Assembly: GCF_000685395.1 (NCBI RefSeq)
Contig: NZ_AVSQ01000021.1
Span: forward strand, 45,642-109,641
Direction: 5' to 3'
DNA length: 64,000 bases
DNA from: Candidatus Nitrosotenuis chungbukensis
GTDB taxonomy: Archaea > Thermoproteota > Nitrososphaeria > Nitrososphaerales > Nitrosopumilaceae
Part shown: positions 24,440 through 34,241 of the stretch, piece by piece
Numbering within the stretch: the stretch's first letter is position 1
Layout: the number at the start of each line of letters is the position of its first letter
Notes under the pieces: model-generated
Told to the model about the DNA's origin: nothing
The model's input: only the letters and a program-made list of their open reading frames with translations
Database searches by the model: none
Made by a program: the position numbers and the translations under genes

Positions 24440-26191
24440 GTGATAAGGTCGATAAAAAACAAAATTGCGCCAAAATCCAAGGTACCAGACAAAGTCATCG
24501 ACAAACCAAAGATGCCAAATACCAAAGTTATCGACAAGCCCAAGATACCAAAAAACAGATCAGAGTTCACGTTTGCCCACAAACTCAAAAAGATTTTTGC
24601 GACAAAGCCGCAAAACAAAAAATCAAGACTGCTCTTTGATCTAAAAAACCTTACAGTCGACGACCTAGAATCTTATGAAATTTTGTCCCAGTACAATGTC
24701 GGTGATTCCAGGGTATTTATCACAAAGAATGCGGAGGGAAAGGTCTTTTACCTCATTTCGGAGCCGCCAATTGACAATGTCGGTAAAGCAGTATATGCAA
24801 AACTGATGCGCTATCTGTACATTTCACTTTCTTCGGATTTAAAGGAAAAATCAGATGCCAAGGAAATCATCAAGAAAAAGATTTTTGAGCTGAGCAAGGA
24901 GATCGGAATTTACCGACACGCCACAAAGATAATTGACAGCCTTTTGTATTATGTGATGCGGGACTCGTTTGGATATGGGATAATCAACGTTCCAATGGCT
25001 GATCCGAACTTGGAAGACATTTTGGAAGAAAACTTTACCAAGCCAGTCGGCGTGGTGCATAAAAAATTTGGTGAGTATGGGATTTTAGATACCAACATAA
25101 AGTTCAACTCTACTGAAGCTGCAAACTCTTTTGTCCAAAAGCTTGTCCAAAGAACTGGCAAGAGTCTCACTGCAGCAGTTCCATATATCGACAGCATGAC
25201 AAAGGACGGACACCGAATAGCAGCTACCTTTGGCAGCGAGGTATCATTGCCTGGTGCAAACTTTACGATTCGAAAGTTCAGCGATGAGCCATATACCATT
25301 ACAAAGCTAATCCAGATGGGGACACTAAGTCCTATGATGGCAGCATACCTTTGGATTTTGCTTGACTCAAAGGCGTTCATATTGGTGATTGGCTCGACTG
25401 CTGCTGGAAAAACCACCACCATCGGGGCAATCAGTTCACTGATCAATCCACAGATGAAAATAATCACAATAGAGGACACGCCTGAGCTTAGGTTTGGCCA
25501 CACCCACTGGCAGAGATTAATCACACGAAAGAGTACCAGCATGTTTGAGGACAAGTACGAGGTGACAATGGATGACTTGATAAGATTGTCCTTGCGTTCA
25601 AGGCCTGACTTTATAGTGGTAGGCGAGGTAAGGGGCAAAGAGATATCCTCTTTGATTCAGGCAGTATCCACGGGGCACGGGGGCCTGACTAGCTTTCATG
25701 CTTCTGATTCAAATTCTACCCTGGTCAGAATGGAAAGCCCTCCGATGAATGTGCACTTGAGCGGACAGATGCTCATTTCAGTGATACTGCGTCAGAACAG
25801 GCTTGTAGATCCCAGCGGCAATGTTGTAAGAAGGGTGACTGAGATAACCGAAGTCATACCAGAGCAAAACAAGATCAAACTAAAGACAGTCATGGGGTGG
25901 GACATATCAGATGACAGGTTTAATCCGCCGGATGTCAAAGAACTGATAGATAATTCGGTAAGACTAAAAGAAATTGCGACAATAAACGGCTGGAGTGAAG
26001 ACGAGGTAGTCAATCAGCTGGTAACAAGAATGTGCTTTCTGTCTACAATGATTGCAAGAAACGAGACTGACTTTGAGACAGTTACAAAGGGATTGGCAAG
26101 ATTCTACTATGATCCGCTTCAGCGCTCCATGTCCATTTTGAATACAACATCGCTTGTCGAGTTTAACTACGCCAAAATCTCTGCAAAATAA
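24440..26191 (+). CDS. Pilus assembly ATPase (ArlI/PilB/TadA family)
   Basis: A 583-residue secretion/pilus ATPase starting at GTG. The N-terminal 180 residues are the variable helical domain. The C-terminal engine shows Walker A GSTAAGKTTT (about residue 317), Asp box IIVGEVRGKE-like VVGEVRGKE, His box GHGGLTSFHASD and Walker B region RSRPDFIVVGE. It powers pilin extraction and polymerisation. The matching platform protein is 2.2 kb downstream. No ArlH/FlaH lies nearby, which argues for a pilus rather than an archaellum. The Lys/Pro-rich N-terminus (PDKVIDKPKMPNTKVIDKPK) repeats a short motif. Confidence 0.9.
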   Translation: MIRSIKNKIAPKSKVPDKVIDKPKMPNTKVIDKPKIPKNRSEFTFAHKLKKIFATKPQNKKSRLLFDLKNLTVDDLESYEILSQYNVGDSRVFITKNAEGKVFYLISEPPIDNVGKAVYAKLMRYLYISLSSDLKEKSDAKEIIKKKIFELSKEIGIYRHATKIIDSLLYYVMRDSFGYGIINVPMADPNLEDILEENFTKPVGVVHKKFGEYGILDTNIKFNSTEAANSFVQKLVQRTGKSLTAAVPYIDSMTKDGHRIAATFGSEVSLPGANFTIRKFSDEPYTITKLIQMGTLSPMMAAYLWILLDSKAFILVIGSTAAGKTTTIGAISSLINPQMKIITIEDTPELRFGHTHWQRLITRKSTSMFEDKYEVTMDDLIRLSLRSRPDFIVVGEVRGKEISSLIQAVSTGHGGLTSFHASDSNSTLVRMESPPMNVHLSGQMLISVILRQNRLVDPSGNVVRRVTEITEVIPEQNKIKLKTVMGWDISDDRFNPPDVKELIDNSVRLKEIATINGWSEDEVVNQLVTRMCFLSTMIARNETDFETVTKGLARFYYDPLQRSMSILNTTSLVEFNYAKISAK

Positions 26192-27278
26192 CAATCGAGG
26201 ATAGTGCTACTGACATAATTATAATCCCCGATGGGAATTCTGGAACAGTTACTGGAAGCGCGTATTTTCCAATTACAAAGCCGTCAGGGTTTGTACCAAT
26301 GACATATACGAAATTATCATCGCTTCGCAGGTACTTGACATCATAGTTCAAAGATGCAGAAACATCATAGGCAGTCTTGTTGTGAAGATTTACCATTTGT
26401 AGGACGGAAGGGGAATTTGTATTGTTAACCAGAATGAGGTAATCCTGTGCTATCAGATACGGACCGTAATGTGGGGTTCCGAGTCCTTTTGATATCGGAG
26501 ATGTGTTTTGAAATTCCATTAGAGTTTGGGCTTCTTTGTCGTTTTTGCCAGATTTTATCATGGTAAATTCAGAAAATGTGCCACCTACTAGTTTTACGTA
26601 TATTTCATTCCAGTATACGGTTTTTTCATGAATGGCAAGATCGTACGGAATCTTGAGGTCTTTGGCTATAATTTTTGGTGATATGTTGTCATCTATGCGT
26701 AAAACGGTGCTGTTTTGGTCAGAAACCTCTTCAATCCAGTACGTGACGCCGTCTTTTGAGACAGTATCCATTATGATGTTGTTTGTTTGAAAAACAAGAC
26801 TTTTTGTCCCATCTGGACTGATCCTCCAGATTTTCCCGTTTGATTCGGAAACATATAGCATATCGTTGTCAAGCGATAGGTGAGATAACGCTCTCAGATC
26901 TTTTGCCAAAACGGTTATGTTTCCATCTTTTTTGGACATTTTAAACAGGTCCTGATAATCACACAGCATCTGCCCGATACAGTTCTCAGAAAGGGCGACA
27001 AAATATAGATGCTTTCTGTCCTGCTCGATGCCTGTCGGATAGATGAACCGTTTTTCTGACAGATTTTTTGCATTCATTCCATCATTTGCTTTGAGGGCGG
27101 TATCTGGCATCCACGTAGCAGATTTTGCATCTTTGTCAGATTCAAAGTAATACACGTTTGCTCCGTCGGATGCAAGATCATTTATTGTACCAAGACCATA
27201 TGTGACATCACCAGAGCCAAACGCATACTGTGGAATCAATACTAAAACGATTAGAATCCCAAATAATTTGAATTTCAT
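26163..27278 (-). CDS. Exported beta-propeller-like protein with PEFP C-terminal anchor
   Basis: A 371-residue exported protein. Signal peptide LFGILIVLVLIPQYAFG, then a series of propeller-like blades with repeated V-Y-Y/W motifs (NDLASDGANVYYFES, SHLSLDNDMLYVSESN, GVTYWIEEVSD, VYWNEIYV), and a C-terminal VPEFPSG followed by a membrane helix and basic end, the sorting/anchor pattern common in Nitrososphaeria surface proteins. The 3' ends of this gene and the pilus ATPase gene overlap by 29 bases in opposite direction. It may be a pilus-associated adhesin, on location only. Confidence 0.78.
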   Translation of the reverse strand: MKFKLFGILIVLVLIPQYAFGSGDVTYGLGTINDLASDGANVYYFESDKDAKSATWMPDTALKANDGMNAKNLSEKRFIYPTGIEQDRKHLYFVALSENCIGQMLCDYQDLFKMSKKDGNITVLAKDLRALSHLSLDNDMLYVSESNGKIWRISPDGTKSLVFQTNNIIMDTVSKDGVTYWIEEVSDQNSTVLRIDDNISPKIIAKDLKIPYDLAIHEKTVYWNEIYVKLVGGTFSEFTMIKSGKNDKEAQTLMEFQNTSPISKGLGTPHYGPYLIAQDYLILVNNTNSPSVLQMVNLHNKTAYDVSASLNYDVKYLRSDDNFVYVIGTNPDGFVIGKYALPVTVPEFPSGIIIMSVALSSIVILQRFWRS

Positions 27279-27361
27279 AATTTATGGTGTTGTGTTTCCT
27301 TTAAAGCCAGTTTTGAGATATGGTTTTGGAATAAGACGTAATAAAAATAAAAAAGGGAGGA

Positions 27362-28288
27362 TTAAATTCCTACTACTTTGATTACTGTTTGGTATCGTGC
27401 TGTAGAACCGTTTTCTCCCTCTGTCACAACATTTACAACGAGTCCATCACCGTTCTGAACGAATTGATTGTTCAGGCCTGTGACTGACTTTGTAAAGGCA
27501 TCTGCATAGATCTGTACTGATTGACCAGATTGTATTGGGCTAGCTAACTTTTGGTGTGTGTACACTTTACATGTTATATCAAACTGTGTGTCCGCAGTCC
27601 TTTTACACCACACATCACCAGCATTTGCCGAATCCAGTGCGGTGAATAACGGACCAACGTTTACATAAGTAGTGCCAGTAACTAGGCCTTCCAGCGCATT
27701 GTCTATGTTGTTGGTTGAGTCAGTAGCAGTTAGTATCTTAGCTAGTGCAGTTCCGTTCAAGACCAATGTATCTCGGTACGAAGACTCGCTAGTTGAGATG
27801 ACAAACTTTCTGCCTGCGGATATTCCTTCACCTTTGTCAGGAACGCCAGCTTTGCCACCGGTTGTATCCAGATGTGCAAGCCACTGTGAACGCAGTGGAT
27901 TATCTAGTGCCTTAGCTGGTGCCGCAGTAGAAGACGGTGTGCCACCATTACAAGTTCCGGCTACACAGCCCATTGCGTTTTCATGAAGTGCCTCGTACAA
28001 AATGGGCTCACTTAGGTCGCTTTTTGCAACAGTCATTTCTACTTTTTTCCATGGTACGCTTCCACCGTTTTTGATGGTGGCAGTCAAATCAGAATGGGAT
28101 GTTCCCTTGATTGCCTGTGCGTTTTCCAAGGTGATGATGTTTTGTGAGGACGCAGTATTTGATCCCTGTGCCATAAGAGAGTATGCCAATCCGCCGCCTA
28201 CGACTGTGATTCCCAATAGAAGCACAGTTGCAAGGATTGGACTGACTGCTCGTCGATTTCCAAACATTTTTTTGTTTTGTGGAGTCAT
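27362..28288 (-). CDS. Probable major pilin (archaellin/pilin N-terminal domain)
   Basis: A 308-residue protein with leader MFGNRRAVSP and hydrophobic helix ILATVLLLGITVVGGGLAYSL, the class III prepilin signature. The exported domain is large, Ser/Thr/Gly-rich, with one Cys pair (GCVAGTCN) and another (WCKRTADTQFDITC). Its length and isolation under its own promoter fit a major structural pilin. The start codons at 28288 and at 28264 (MFGNRR) are both possible. It diverges from the platform-protein gene. Confidence 0.82.
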   Translation of the reverse strand: MTPQNKKMFGNRRAVSPILATVLLLGITVVGGGLAYSLMAQGSNTASSQNIITLENAQAIKGTSHSDLTATIKNGGSVPWKKVEMTVAKSDLSEPILYEALHENAMGCVAGTCNGGTPSSTAAPAKALDNPLRSQWLAHLDTTGGKAGVPDKGEGISAGRKFVISTSESSYRDTLVLNGTALAKILTATDSTNNIDNALEGLVTGTTYVNVGPLFTALDSANAGDVWCKRTADTQFDITCKVYTHQKLASPIQSGQSVQIYADAFTKSVTGLNNQFVQNGDGLVVNVVTEGENGSTARYQTVIKVVGI

Positions 28289-28352
28289 TTTTGTCCTTGC
28301 ATAATAATTCTAAATTTTGGCTTATAACGCGATTTAAGACTCTACATATTGG
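28289..28352. promoter_or_regulatory. Divergent promoter region between major pilin and platform gene
   Basis: The 64 bases between the divergent genes contain a symmetric TTATAA (28322-28327). It lies about 28 bases before the plus-strand ATG at 28353 and about 36 bases before the minus-strand ATG at 28288, so it may serve as a shared TATA box in both directions. Confidence 0.45.
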
Positions 28353-30074
28353 ATGAAAAAGAATTCCAACACCTTGCAAAAGATTGTTTCACAGATCACA
28401 TTCCGCAGCACGTGGAATACCATAATAGAAGACATCAACAATGACGTGCTTTTCTCAGGAAAGCCGCTTGACACAATCAAACTCTTGAATCAGATTCGGA
28501 AATATATGATCATATCGGCATTTGTGATCTTCCCGCTTAGCATTTTCATGTTTGTCTATGTGTCTCCAATCTTCATTGTAACTAATCTGATTTGGATTTT
28601 CATAATCGCGTATCCAAAAATTCAGCAATCACAGCTAAGCCAGGCACGGAAAAAGAAAGTCGAGGAAGAACTCCCATACTTTGTCATATTTGGATCAGTC
28701 ATGCAAAGCGTAGGCGTCAGCCTGTATGACAGCTTTCAGTTATTCAAGGAAACCATGATCTTTACTGCGGTAAAAAACGAGGCCCAGTTATTGAAAAGAA
28801 ACGTGGAATTTTTTGGCCTCTCGCAAATGGAGGCACTAGAGGAGCTAGGAAGGACCCACAGAAGCAGTCTTTTAAAAAATCTCATCTTAGGATACACTAG
28901 TATCTGGAGAAGTGGGGGCGACCTTTCTCTGTATCTGGAAACAAGAGCCGAGGAGTTCTTCACGCAGCTAAAACAAAGATACCAGGTTTACACAAATAAC
29001 GTATCTACGGTAATCGAGGCCCTTGTAACGCTACTGATAATTCTACCAATTCTCATAATGGTAGTATCATTTGTGTTGCCAGGCGGCTCAATTGAGCAAG
29101 TTGGATTGCTAGCAAGTGTTGGTCTGCCGTTATTTGCCATAATAATGGGAGTAATCATATCATCAATTCAGCCAGCCAGCTTTAACTCGGTAGGACTTGA
29201 TCAGAAAATGCTGTCCATTTTATTTGGGATAGGGATGGTTTCTGGCCTTGGAGCATACATGGTTTATCACGAGGTCTGGCTGTCAATACTGGCGGGGTTT
29301 CTGATCCCCTGCTCAATTAGCGCAGTATTGACAGGTCGTCACATAAACGAGATAGTAAAGCTAGAGCGTGATCTTCCAAACTTTCTTCGTGACATAACAG
29401 AGTACAAGAAAATCGGCTACGACGTATTGCTGGCAATCATCAACTTGTCAAAAGACAACACGTACAACTCAGTATTTGCAAAAAAACTAAGCGAGGTAGG
29501 CTTGCTTTTAGATAATGGGATTTCACCCACTGAAAGCGTAAAGGCGACAGACTTTAGGTCCCACTTTACAAAGATGTCATTTTACTTGCTTGCATATATT
29601 GCGGAATTTGGTGGTGGGAACCCAAAGAACCTTGAAACGGTTAACGCGTTCATAACAAATGCAAAAAATACTGTAAAGGAGGGGACGTCTGCCATATCTG
29701 CGCTTGCAATCATAGTGTTTGCCGCACCAGTTATCATGGTGTTTACTGCCAGCATGATTCAAAACATCACCGGCTCCATCGACACCAACATAGGTTCCAC
29801 AATTAAAGACGCGGCAGAATCGTCACTTGGTCAAAACACTAATTTTGTCAATCTGGTAACGATCACTCCCGAATTCATATCCATGATAAAGACATTGATT
29901 GTGACTAGCAGCATTCTTGGTGCGTTTGTAATTACAAAGGCGATCGACTTTACATTCTACAACACATGGCGTGTCGTTGCAATTGGAATCATATCACTAG
30001 TATCAATAATGTATCTTGACGGAATTGCCAGCGTCAACTTTGATTCTTTCCTTGGAAATTTGTCTTTTAAGTAA
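28353..30074 (+). CDS. Pilus platform membrane protein (ArlJ/TadC/T2SSF family)
   Basis: A 573-residue membrane protein with two T2SSF halves: each has a cytoplasmic helical bundle (around residues 95-215 and 345-480) followed by membrane helices (TVIEALVTLLIILPILIMVV; ISALAIIVFAAPVIMVFTA). The N-terminal two helices are ISAFVIFPLSIFMFVYVSP and IFIVTNLIWIFIIAYP. This is the inner-membrane platform on which the ATPase at 24440 would act. Four bases separate it from the next pilin-like gene, so 28353-32875 is one operon. Confidence 0.88.
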   Translation: MKKNSNTLQKIVSQITFRSTWNTIIEDINNDVLFSGKPLDTIKLLNQIRKYMIISAFVIFPLSIFMFVYVSPIFIVTNLIWIFIIAYPKIQQSQLSQARKKKVEEELPYFVIFGSVMQSVGVSLYDSFQLFKETMIFTAVKNEAQLLKRNVEFFGLSQMEALEELGRTHRSSLLKNLILGYTSIWRSGGDLSLYLETRAEEFFTQLKQRYQVYTNNVSTVIEALVTLLIILPILIMVVSFVLPGGSIEQVGLLASVGLPLFAIIMGVIISSIQPASFNSVGLDQKMLSILFGIGMVSGLGAYMVYHEVWLSILAGFLIPCSISAVLTGRHINEIVKLERDLPNFLRDITEYKKIGYDVLLAIINLSKDNTYNSVFAKKLSEVGLLLDNGISPTESVKATDFRSHFTKMSFYLLAYIAEFGGGNPKNLETVNAFITNAKNTVKEGTSAISALAIIVFAAPVIMVFTASMIQNITGSIDTNIGSTIKDAAESSLGQNTNFVNLVTITPEFISMIKTLIVTSSILGAFVITKAIDFTFYNTWRVVAIGIISLVSIMYLDGIASVNFDSFLGNLSFK

Positions 30075-30077
30075 AAA

Positions 30078-30527
30078 ATGGAGAAATCAGATATGAAACA
30101 TCGTGGAGTCGGCGGGTTAATTTCAATGATTGGACTAGTTATCGTATTTGGAATTGCATCTGCAGCGTTTCTTCAGATAAACGCCACTCAACAGAGCTTT
30201 GTTGCTTCATCCATTAATGTAAACAAGGTAATTTTGGATAAAAACAACCAGAGGTTAAATTTTACAATAACAGACAGCGGCTCATCATATACAGTTGGAG
30301 TAAACAATACCTCGAGTCAGACAATATTTTTCGATGCCTATCTTTTGATAAACTCCACAGATATACGTCAGGCAAAATATCTTGATGGAAAAAACGTTAC
30401 GGCCGGAAGATCATTTCAATTTGACATTAACCTAGTACCAAACGGTGCAGATAAACACGTAATTTTCGTTACAGATCTTGGCAAAAAATGCCTAGTCCCG
30501 ATAGGAGTTGATTTTAGAATATGTTGA
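30078..30527 (+). CDS. Pilin-like protein (FlaF/FlaG-like)
   Basis: A 149-residue protein with a basic leader (MKHRGVGG) and helix LISMIGLVIVFGIASAAFL, then a beta-rich domain with many sequons (NAT, NFT, NNT, NST, NVT). The likely mature start is at residue 6 of the frame (MKHRG, ATG at 30093). It resembles the FlaF/FlaG-like accessory subunits that anchor archaeal filaments to the S-layer. It lies directly after the platform gene and overlaps the next gene by seven bases. Confidence 0.72.
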   Translation: MEKSDMKHRGVGGLISMIGLVIVFGIASAAFLQINATQQSFVASSINVNKVILDKNNQRLNFTITDSGSSYTVGVNNTSSQTIFFDAYLLINSTDIRQAKYLDGKNVTAGRSFQFDINLVPNGADKHVIFVTDLGKKCLVPIGVDFRIC

Positions 30528-32875
30528 GAAAGGTCATGATACCAGCAATCAGTGCATTGATCTTTGCAAGTATTCTTCCAATTTACGCTCAAACCATTCC
30601 ACTTGACGCATCAATGTGGATGCCATCAAAGGTCATCTCAAAACAGGAATACCACGGACTGATAGTTATCAGCAGCAATCCAGAAGACGATGTTGTGTTT
30701 AATGTGATAACTGACAACGAGGAAGTGATCAAAATCATTACAGAGACTGTCCAGGTGCAAAAAGGAAAACATCACGGATTAATCAAATTTGAGACAAAGG
30801 GAACGGGTAACGCAAAAATTTATGCAGTATACAAAGACACACTGCTTGAACAAAATGTTCAGGTAGTAGAGTCTGGAAACACACCAACTGAATTGGATTT
30901 GATTTTTCCTTCCACCCTAGTTGACGTACTAGTTGACAATAACAGACATGTCGGATACGTATTTTTGTTAAATGATTTTGGAAACCCAGTAATTGCGGAA
31001 GAACCAATTGCGATAACTTTGACAAGCAATGGAGACATTACACTGCAGAAAAATACAGTGACAATAAATCCCGGGAGTCATTACGCCAGATTTAGTTTTG
31101 AAGCTAAAGGAGAAGGGTCAGTTACCGCTACCGCACAAAACATAGAGCCCGATGAGGCAAGCGTCAGTATTTCTGATCCAAGTCAGATTGAGCTGCACAT
31201 AGAGCCAGCTCCAAATCCAATTCCGACAAGCTCAAGTGCCGAGGTTTATTTTTGGCTTGAAAGAGATGACAAACCATACGTTCCATCACACAATATCAAA
31301 ATAACTCTAAAAATAGACAAGAGTGCAAATCTTTCTTTTGACGCAGTAATCAAGGGGGCAATAGTTCTATCAGAATCTACGGTAGATAGACAGACAGTCG
31401 ATCCAGATGCAAAGAAGGTAATAACGCGTTCAAACGCGCAACTAGACAGGGATTCAACCAAGGAATTTGTGCTTGAAAAAGGGAATTATTATGGAAGGGC
31501 CACAGTTTATGCAAGTTTTGACGGAGCAGGTGAAATTAGTATCAGCGGCATAGCAGAAAGTGCCAATCCGCCAAAAAACGAGGAGACAGTCAAGTCAGTA
31601 AATACAGTTACAGTTGCTACCGAAAAATCTACCAACGAGAGGGCAACTAGCACCAAGGTTTTCGCATTCCCAGATCCCGCACTTGATAAAGTGGAAATCA
31701 TAGTATCAAGCGAGTCAGACAGCGGACCAGTACTTGAGGGGATGGAAGAGGATTTTGTCGTATTCCCAGACAACAAAATTGAGGTAATTCCAGCTACGGG
31801 GAAGATCAAGACAAATGAGAATTACGGAATCATAACGGCAAAGGTCACAGGCTTGGGAACTACGGAAATTTTTGCTCAAAGAAATGAGGTAAAGGGAAGC
31901 GAGGAGACTGTCGAAATTAAAACAAAGTTCGTAAAGAATCCAGACATCACCGTGATTCCGTTACCGATAATTTTTGGAGTAAAACAGGATCTTTTCCTGA
32001 TTAGCTCATCACAGGACAGGATAGTAACAAATCCCAATTCCACAAAGAATGGAAACCTAATCAGCATAACATCCACACCATCATTTGATTATGAGATAAT
32101 CCAGGATGGCAAATCAGTCATAACTGTGCGAGGAACAATAAACGATCTTCTAGAAGACGATCCAGTGGTCCACATCGCATCAAATGCGTTTACCGCTACA
32201 GAAACGCTATCTGTGTACAATCCGTTTCGTAACAAAATAGAGTCAATGCACCCAAGTACAGTGTTTGCAGAAGAACCATTTCCAATTATCAATTACATAA
32301 CAGATCTTGATGACAACCCCTTGAGAAAGGCAGAGCTAAGGATATCGTCTGGAGCGACCATGAATGTCATAGGGGATCTGGTTTTTCTCAACCAGTCAGG
32401 CACACATGGAATAATATTCTATGAGAAAAACACAGTCCCGGTAGAATCCACCATTACGGTGTCAGGTTCCACCCCACAACAAACACAAGAACAAATTCAA
32501 CAGGCTGTTGAGCAAAAGCCGACTGTCTTTACATACGAGATAATAGTTGAAAACGGGGAAGGCTCAGGCACGTATGCGGAGGGAAGCAACGTCACCATAA
32601 GCGCAGCGCCAATAATAAACGACATGGTCATAATCAAGAAGAAATTGGTCGGATGGGAGAATCTCCCATATGCGGAGGCAACCGTGACATTTGAAGCAGA
32701 TTTTGATGTAGAGACAAGGCCAATCTACCAAGACGATTTTATGCTGTTGTTCCTAATTGGTGGTGCGGGAGCAGGCGCAGGAGCCATAATTTTGCTCAAA
32801 AAACGAATGAAAAAACATTCTCGCAATGAGCCTTCTGATGAGGAAAAATCAATTGACGAACTTTTGGACAGCTAG
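30521..32875 (+). CDS. Large exported Ig-like repeat surface protein with membrane anchor
   Basis: A 784-residue protein. Signal peptide MIPAISALIFASILPIYAQ, then a long series of about six Ig-like/invasin-like beta domains, recognisable by the recurring pattern of a Gly-rich closing strand (GSHYARFSFEAKGEGSVTATA, NYGIITAKVTGLGTTEIFAQ, GNYYGRATVYASFDGAGEI), and a final membrane helix (MLLFLIGGAGAGAGAIILL) with a charged cytoplasmic tail. It is the last gene of the platform-pilin operon, so it may be a pilus-associated adhesin or an anchoring surface protein. No enzymatic motif is visible. Confidence 0.8.
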   Translation: MLRKVMIPAISALIFASILPIYAQTIPLDASMWMPSKVISKQEYHGLIVISSNPEDDVVFNVITDNEEVIKIITETVQVQKGKHHGLIKFETKGTGNAKIYAVYKDTLLEQNVQVVESGNTPTELDLIFPSTLVDVLVDNNRHVGYVFLLNDFGNPVIAEEPIAITLTSNGDITLQKNTVTINPGSHYARFSFEAKGEGSVTATAQNIEPDEASVSISDPSQIELHIEPAPNPIPTSSSAEVYFWLERDDKPYVPSHNIKITLKIDKSANLSFDAVIKGAIVLSESTVDRQTVDPDAKKVITRSNAQLDRDSTKEFVLEKGNYYGRATVYASFDGAGEISISGIAESANPPKNEETVKSVNTVTVATEKSTNERATSTKVFAFPDPALDKVEIIVSSESDSGPVLEGMEEDFVVFPDNKIEVIPATGKIKTNENYGIITAKVTGLGTTEIFAQRNEVKGSEETVEIKTKFVKNPDITVIPLPIIFGVKQDLFLISSSQDRIVTNPNSTKNGNLISITSTPSFDYEIIQDGKSVITVRGTINDLLEDDPVVHIASNAFTATETLSVYNPFRNKIESMHPSTVFAEEPFPIINYITDLDDNPLRKAELRISSGATMNVIGDLVFLNQSGTHGIIFYEKNTVPVESTITVSGSTPQQTQEQIQQAVEQKPTVFTYEIIVENGEGSGTYAEGSNVTISAAPIINDMVIIKKKLVGWENLPYAEATVTFEADFDVETRPIYQDDFMLLFLIGGAGAGAGAIILLKKRMKKHSRNEPSDEEKSIDELLDS

Positions 32876-33237
32876 CCGGGCATGCAAACAGTGGACACAC
32901 ACCTGTTGTTAGCCAAGACATCTACAAACAGGCTTGAAACAAAATAGATTCCAAAACTCAGCATATAGCGTATACGAAATAGTTTGACATCCGTCGCAGA
33001 ATTCTCAAGGCAGATATTTTGTCAGTAGCGTTGATTTTTGTGACGCCCATGTGATTCCAAGGCCAAATATTGTAAAATGGATATGTGTGATCGTTTGTTA
33101 CATATCACGTGTGAGTGACGGCAATTTATCTAGAAAATTAGATCAAGAATGTTTTATTCTGATCGAGAATTTGTTTTAGCTGAAAACAGGTATTATCTGA
33201 CAAGATTACTCTAATGCATTATTGAAATTATTTGCGT
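32876..33237. other. Intergenic region without recognised gene
   Basis: About 360 bases after the pilus operon. No frame over 40 codons has a credible start or composition. No RNA gene was recognised. Confidence 0.45.
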
Positions 33238-33360
33238 ATGAGTTGCAAGTCAGGATACATTCATGTTTTTACATGGTTTCCGCTGCAGGGAAAGCGACTC
33301 TGCACAAGGTGCATGGAAGAAGAGATTCCCAAAGACTCCAAACAGACAAGCCAAGAATAA
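33238..33360 (+). CDS. Possible 40-residue mini-protein with CxxC
   Basis: A 40-codon frame (MSCKSGYIHVFTWFPLQGK, then RLCTRCMEEEI) that ends at TAA immediately followed by a T7 run, a good archaeal terminator. The single CxxC plus the N-terminal Cys and His could bind zinc. It is too short for ordinary gene callers and I do not recognise the family; the composition and the terminator are the only support. Confidence 0.38.
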   Translation: MSCKSGYIHVFTWFPLQGKRLCTRCMEEEIPKDSKQTSQE

Positions 33361-33553
33361 CTTTTTTTGGACAGACGTCATCGTGCACATGGCTACTAAA
33401 CGAACACTCAGCTGCCCCTTATCATGAGATTTCCATGTGAGCGCTCAGACCAGCAGAAAACTCGAGTTTGCACGCAACACATGAGAAAGACACGGAAATC
33501 ATATGGAATACTTTCGATAAAATCGAACTCATTGAAGTATAGCTATGCAGAAG
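33361..33553. other. Short intergenic region
   Basis: Contains the T-run 33362-33368 (terminator of the mini-gene above) and nothing else recognised. Confidence 0.4.
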
Positions 33554-33766
33554 CTAGCTGTCTTTCTTTAGCTGGGATATTGCATCTGCCTTGTGAAGTA
33601 GCGCATCGGCGTTGTCTGGCTCCAATTCGAGTGCCTTGTTGAAAAACTTTAGCGCCACCTTGAAGTTCCCAAGGTTGAGCGACTCCCTTCCCTTGGCAAT
33701 CAGCCTGTCCACATGCTCTTCCTCTTTTACTCCGGGGTTTTTCTTTCTGGTGTAAAATGGGCTCAT
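33554..33766 (-). CDS. Small TPR protein
   Basis: A 70-residue protein with one and a half tetratricopeptide repeats; the canonical pattern is clear in ALKFFNKALELEPDNADALLHKADA. The N-terminus is basic (FYTRKKNPGVKEEE). TPRs mediate protein contacts; the partner is unknown. It lies 47 bases downstream of the small hypothetical gene at 33814 on the same strand. Confidence 0.72.
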   Translation of the reverse strand: MSPFYTRKKNPGVKEEEHVDRLIAKGRESLNLGNFKVALKFFNKALELEPDNADALLHKADAISQLKKDS

Positions 33767-33813
33767 GGTGTTTGATTTATCGATTCCAGTTAAGAGTTGT
33801 GAGGCTTGTGGCT

Positions 33814-34119
33814 TCAGAGGTCCCGCAGCTTGCTTAGTCGTTCCTTTCTCTTTTCGCTGTTTTCCCAGTCCTTTAGCATTTCTGCCCTAAACTCACTTTC
33901 GTTCTTGTACGGATCTGGCCACTTGTCCATTGGAACCAAGTATGGCTCTGAACCATTCTCAGTTGAAAACAGGTATGGCTTGACCCGTTTTGACTTTAAC
34001 AGCTTTGTTATGAGATCAGATGCCTCCTGCTTTGTTGCAGGCCTGGCGCCGACATATCCTATCTTGTAAAGCTGCGCCAGTTGCTCTGAGGTGGCACGAT
34101 CCGTAGATTCGTCTGACAA
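33814..34119 (-). CDS. Conserved hypothetical protein
   Basis: A 101-residue charged protein. Residues 10-45 (EQLAQLYKIGYVGARPATKQEASDLITKLL) look like a short helical domain of the kind that senses or binds helical partners, followed by KWPDPYKNESEFRAEML and a charged C-terminal helix. I recognise no family. It probably forms an operon with the TPR gene 47 bases downstream. Confidence 0.62.
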   Translation of the reverse strand: MSDESTDRATSEQLAQLYKIGYVGARPATKQEASDLITKLLKSKRVKPYLFSTENGSEPYLVPMDKWPDPYKNESEFRAEMLKDWENSEKRKERLSKLRDL

Positions 34120-34241
34120 TCAGATATCATGATGTTTTTTCCAATTAATCTCTTTCATACCAGTACTTACGATAAGTTTGGTTTTGCACTACATTTGTGC
34201 CAAAAAGGATGATCTTTTATCCGACTACGCCAAGTAAGATC

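Noticed and set aside
24440..30527. Archaellum operon
   Set aside because: ATPase and platform proteins fit, but ArlH and the other arl genes and chemotaxis linkage are missing; a pilus is more likely.
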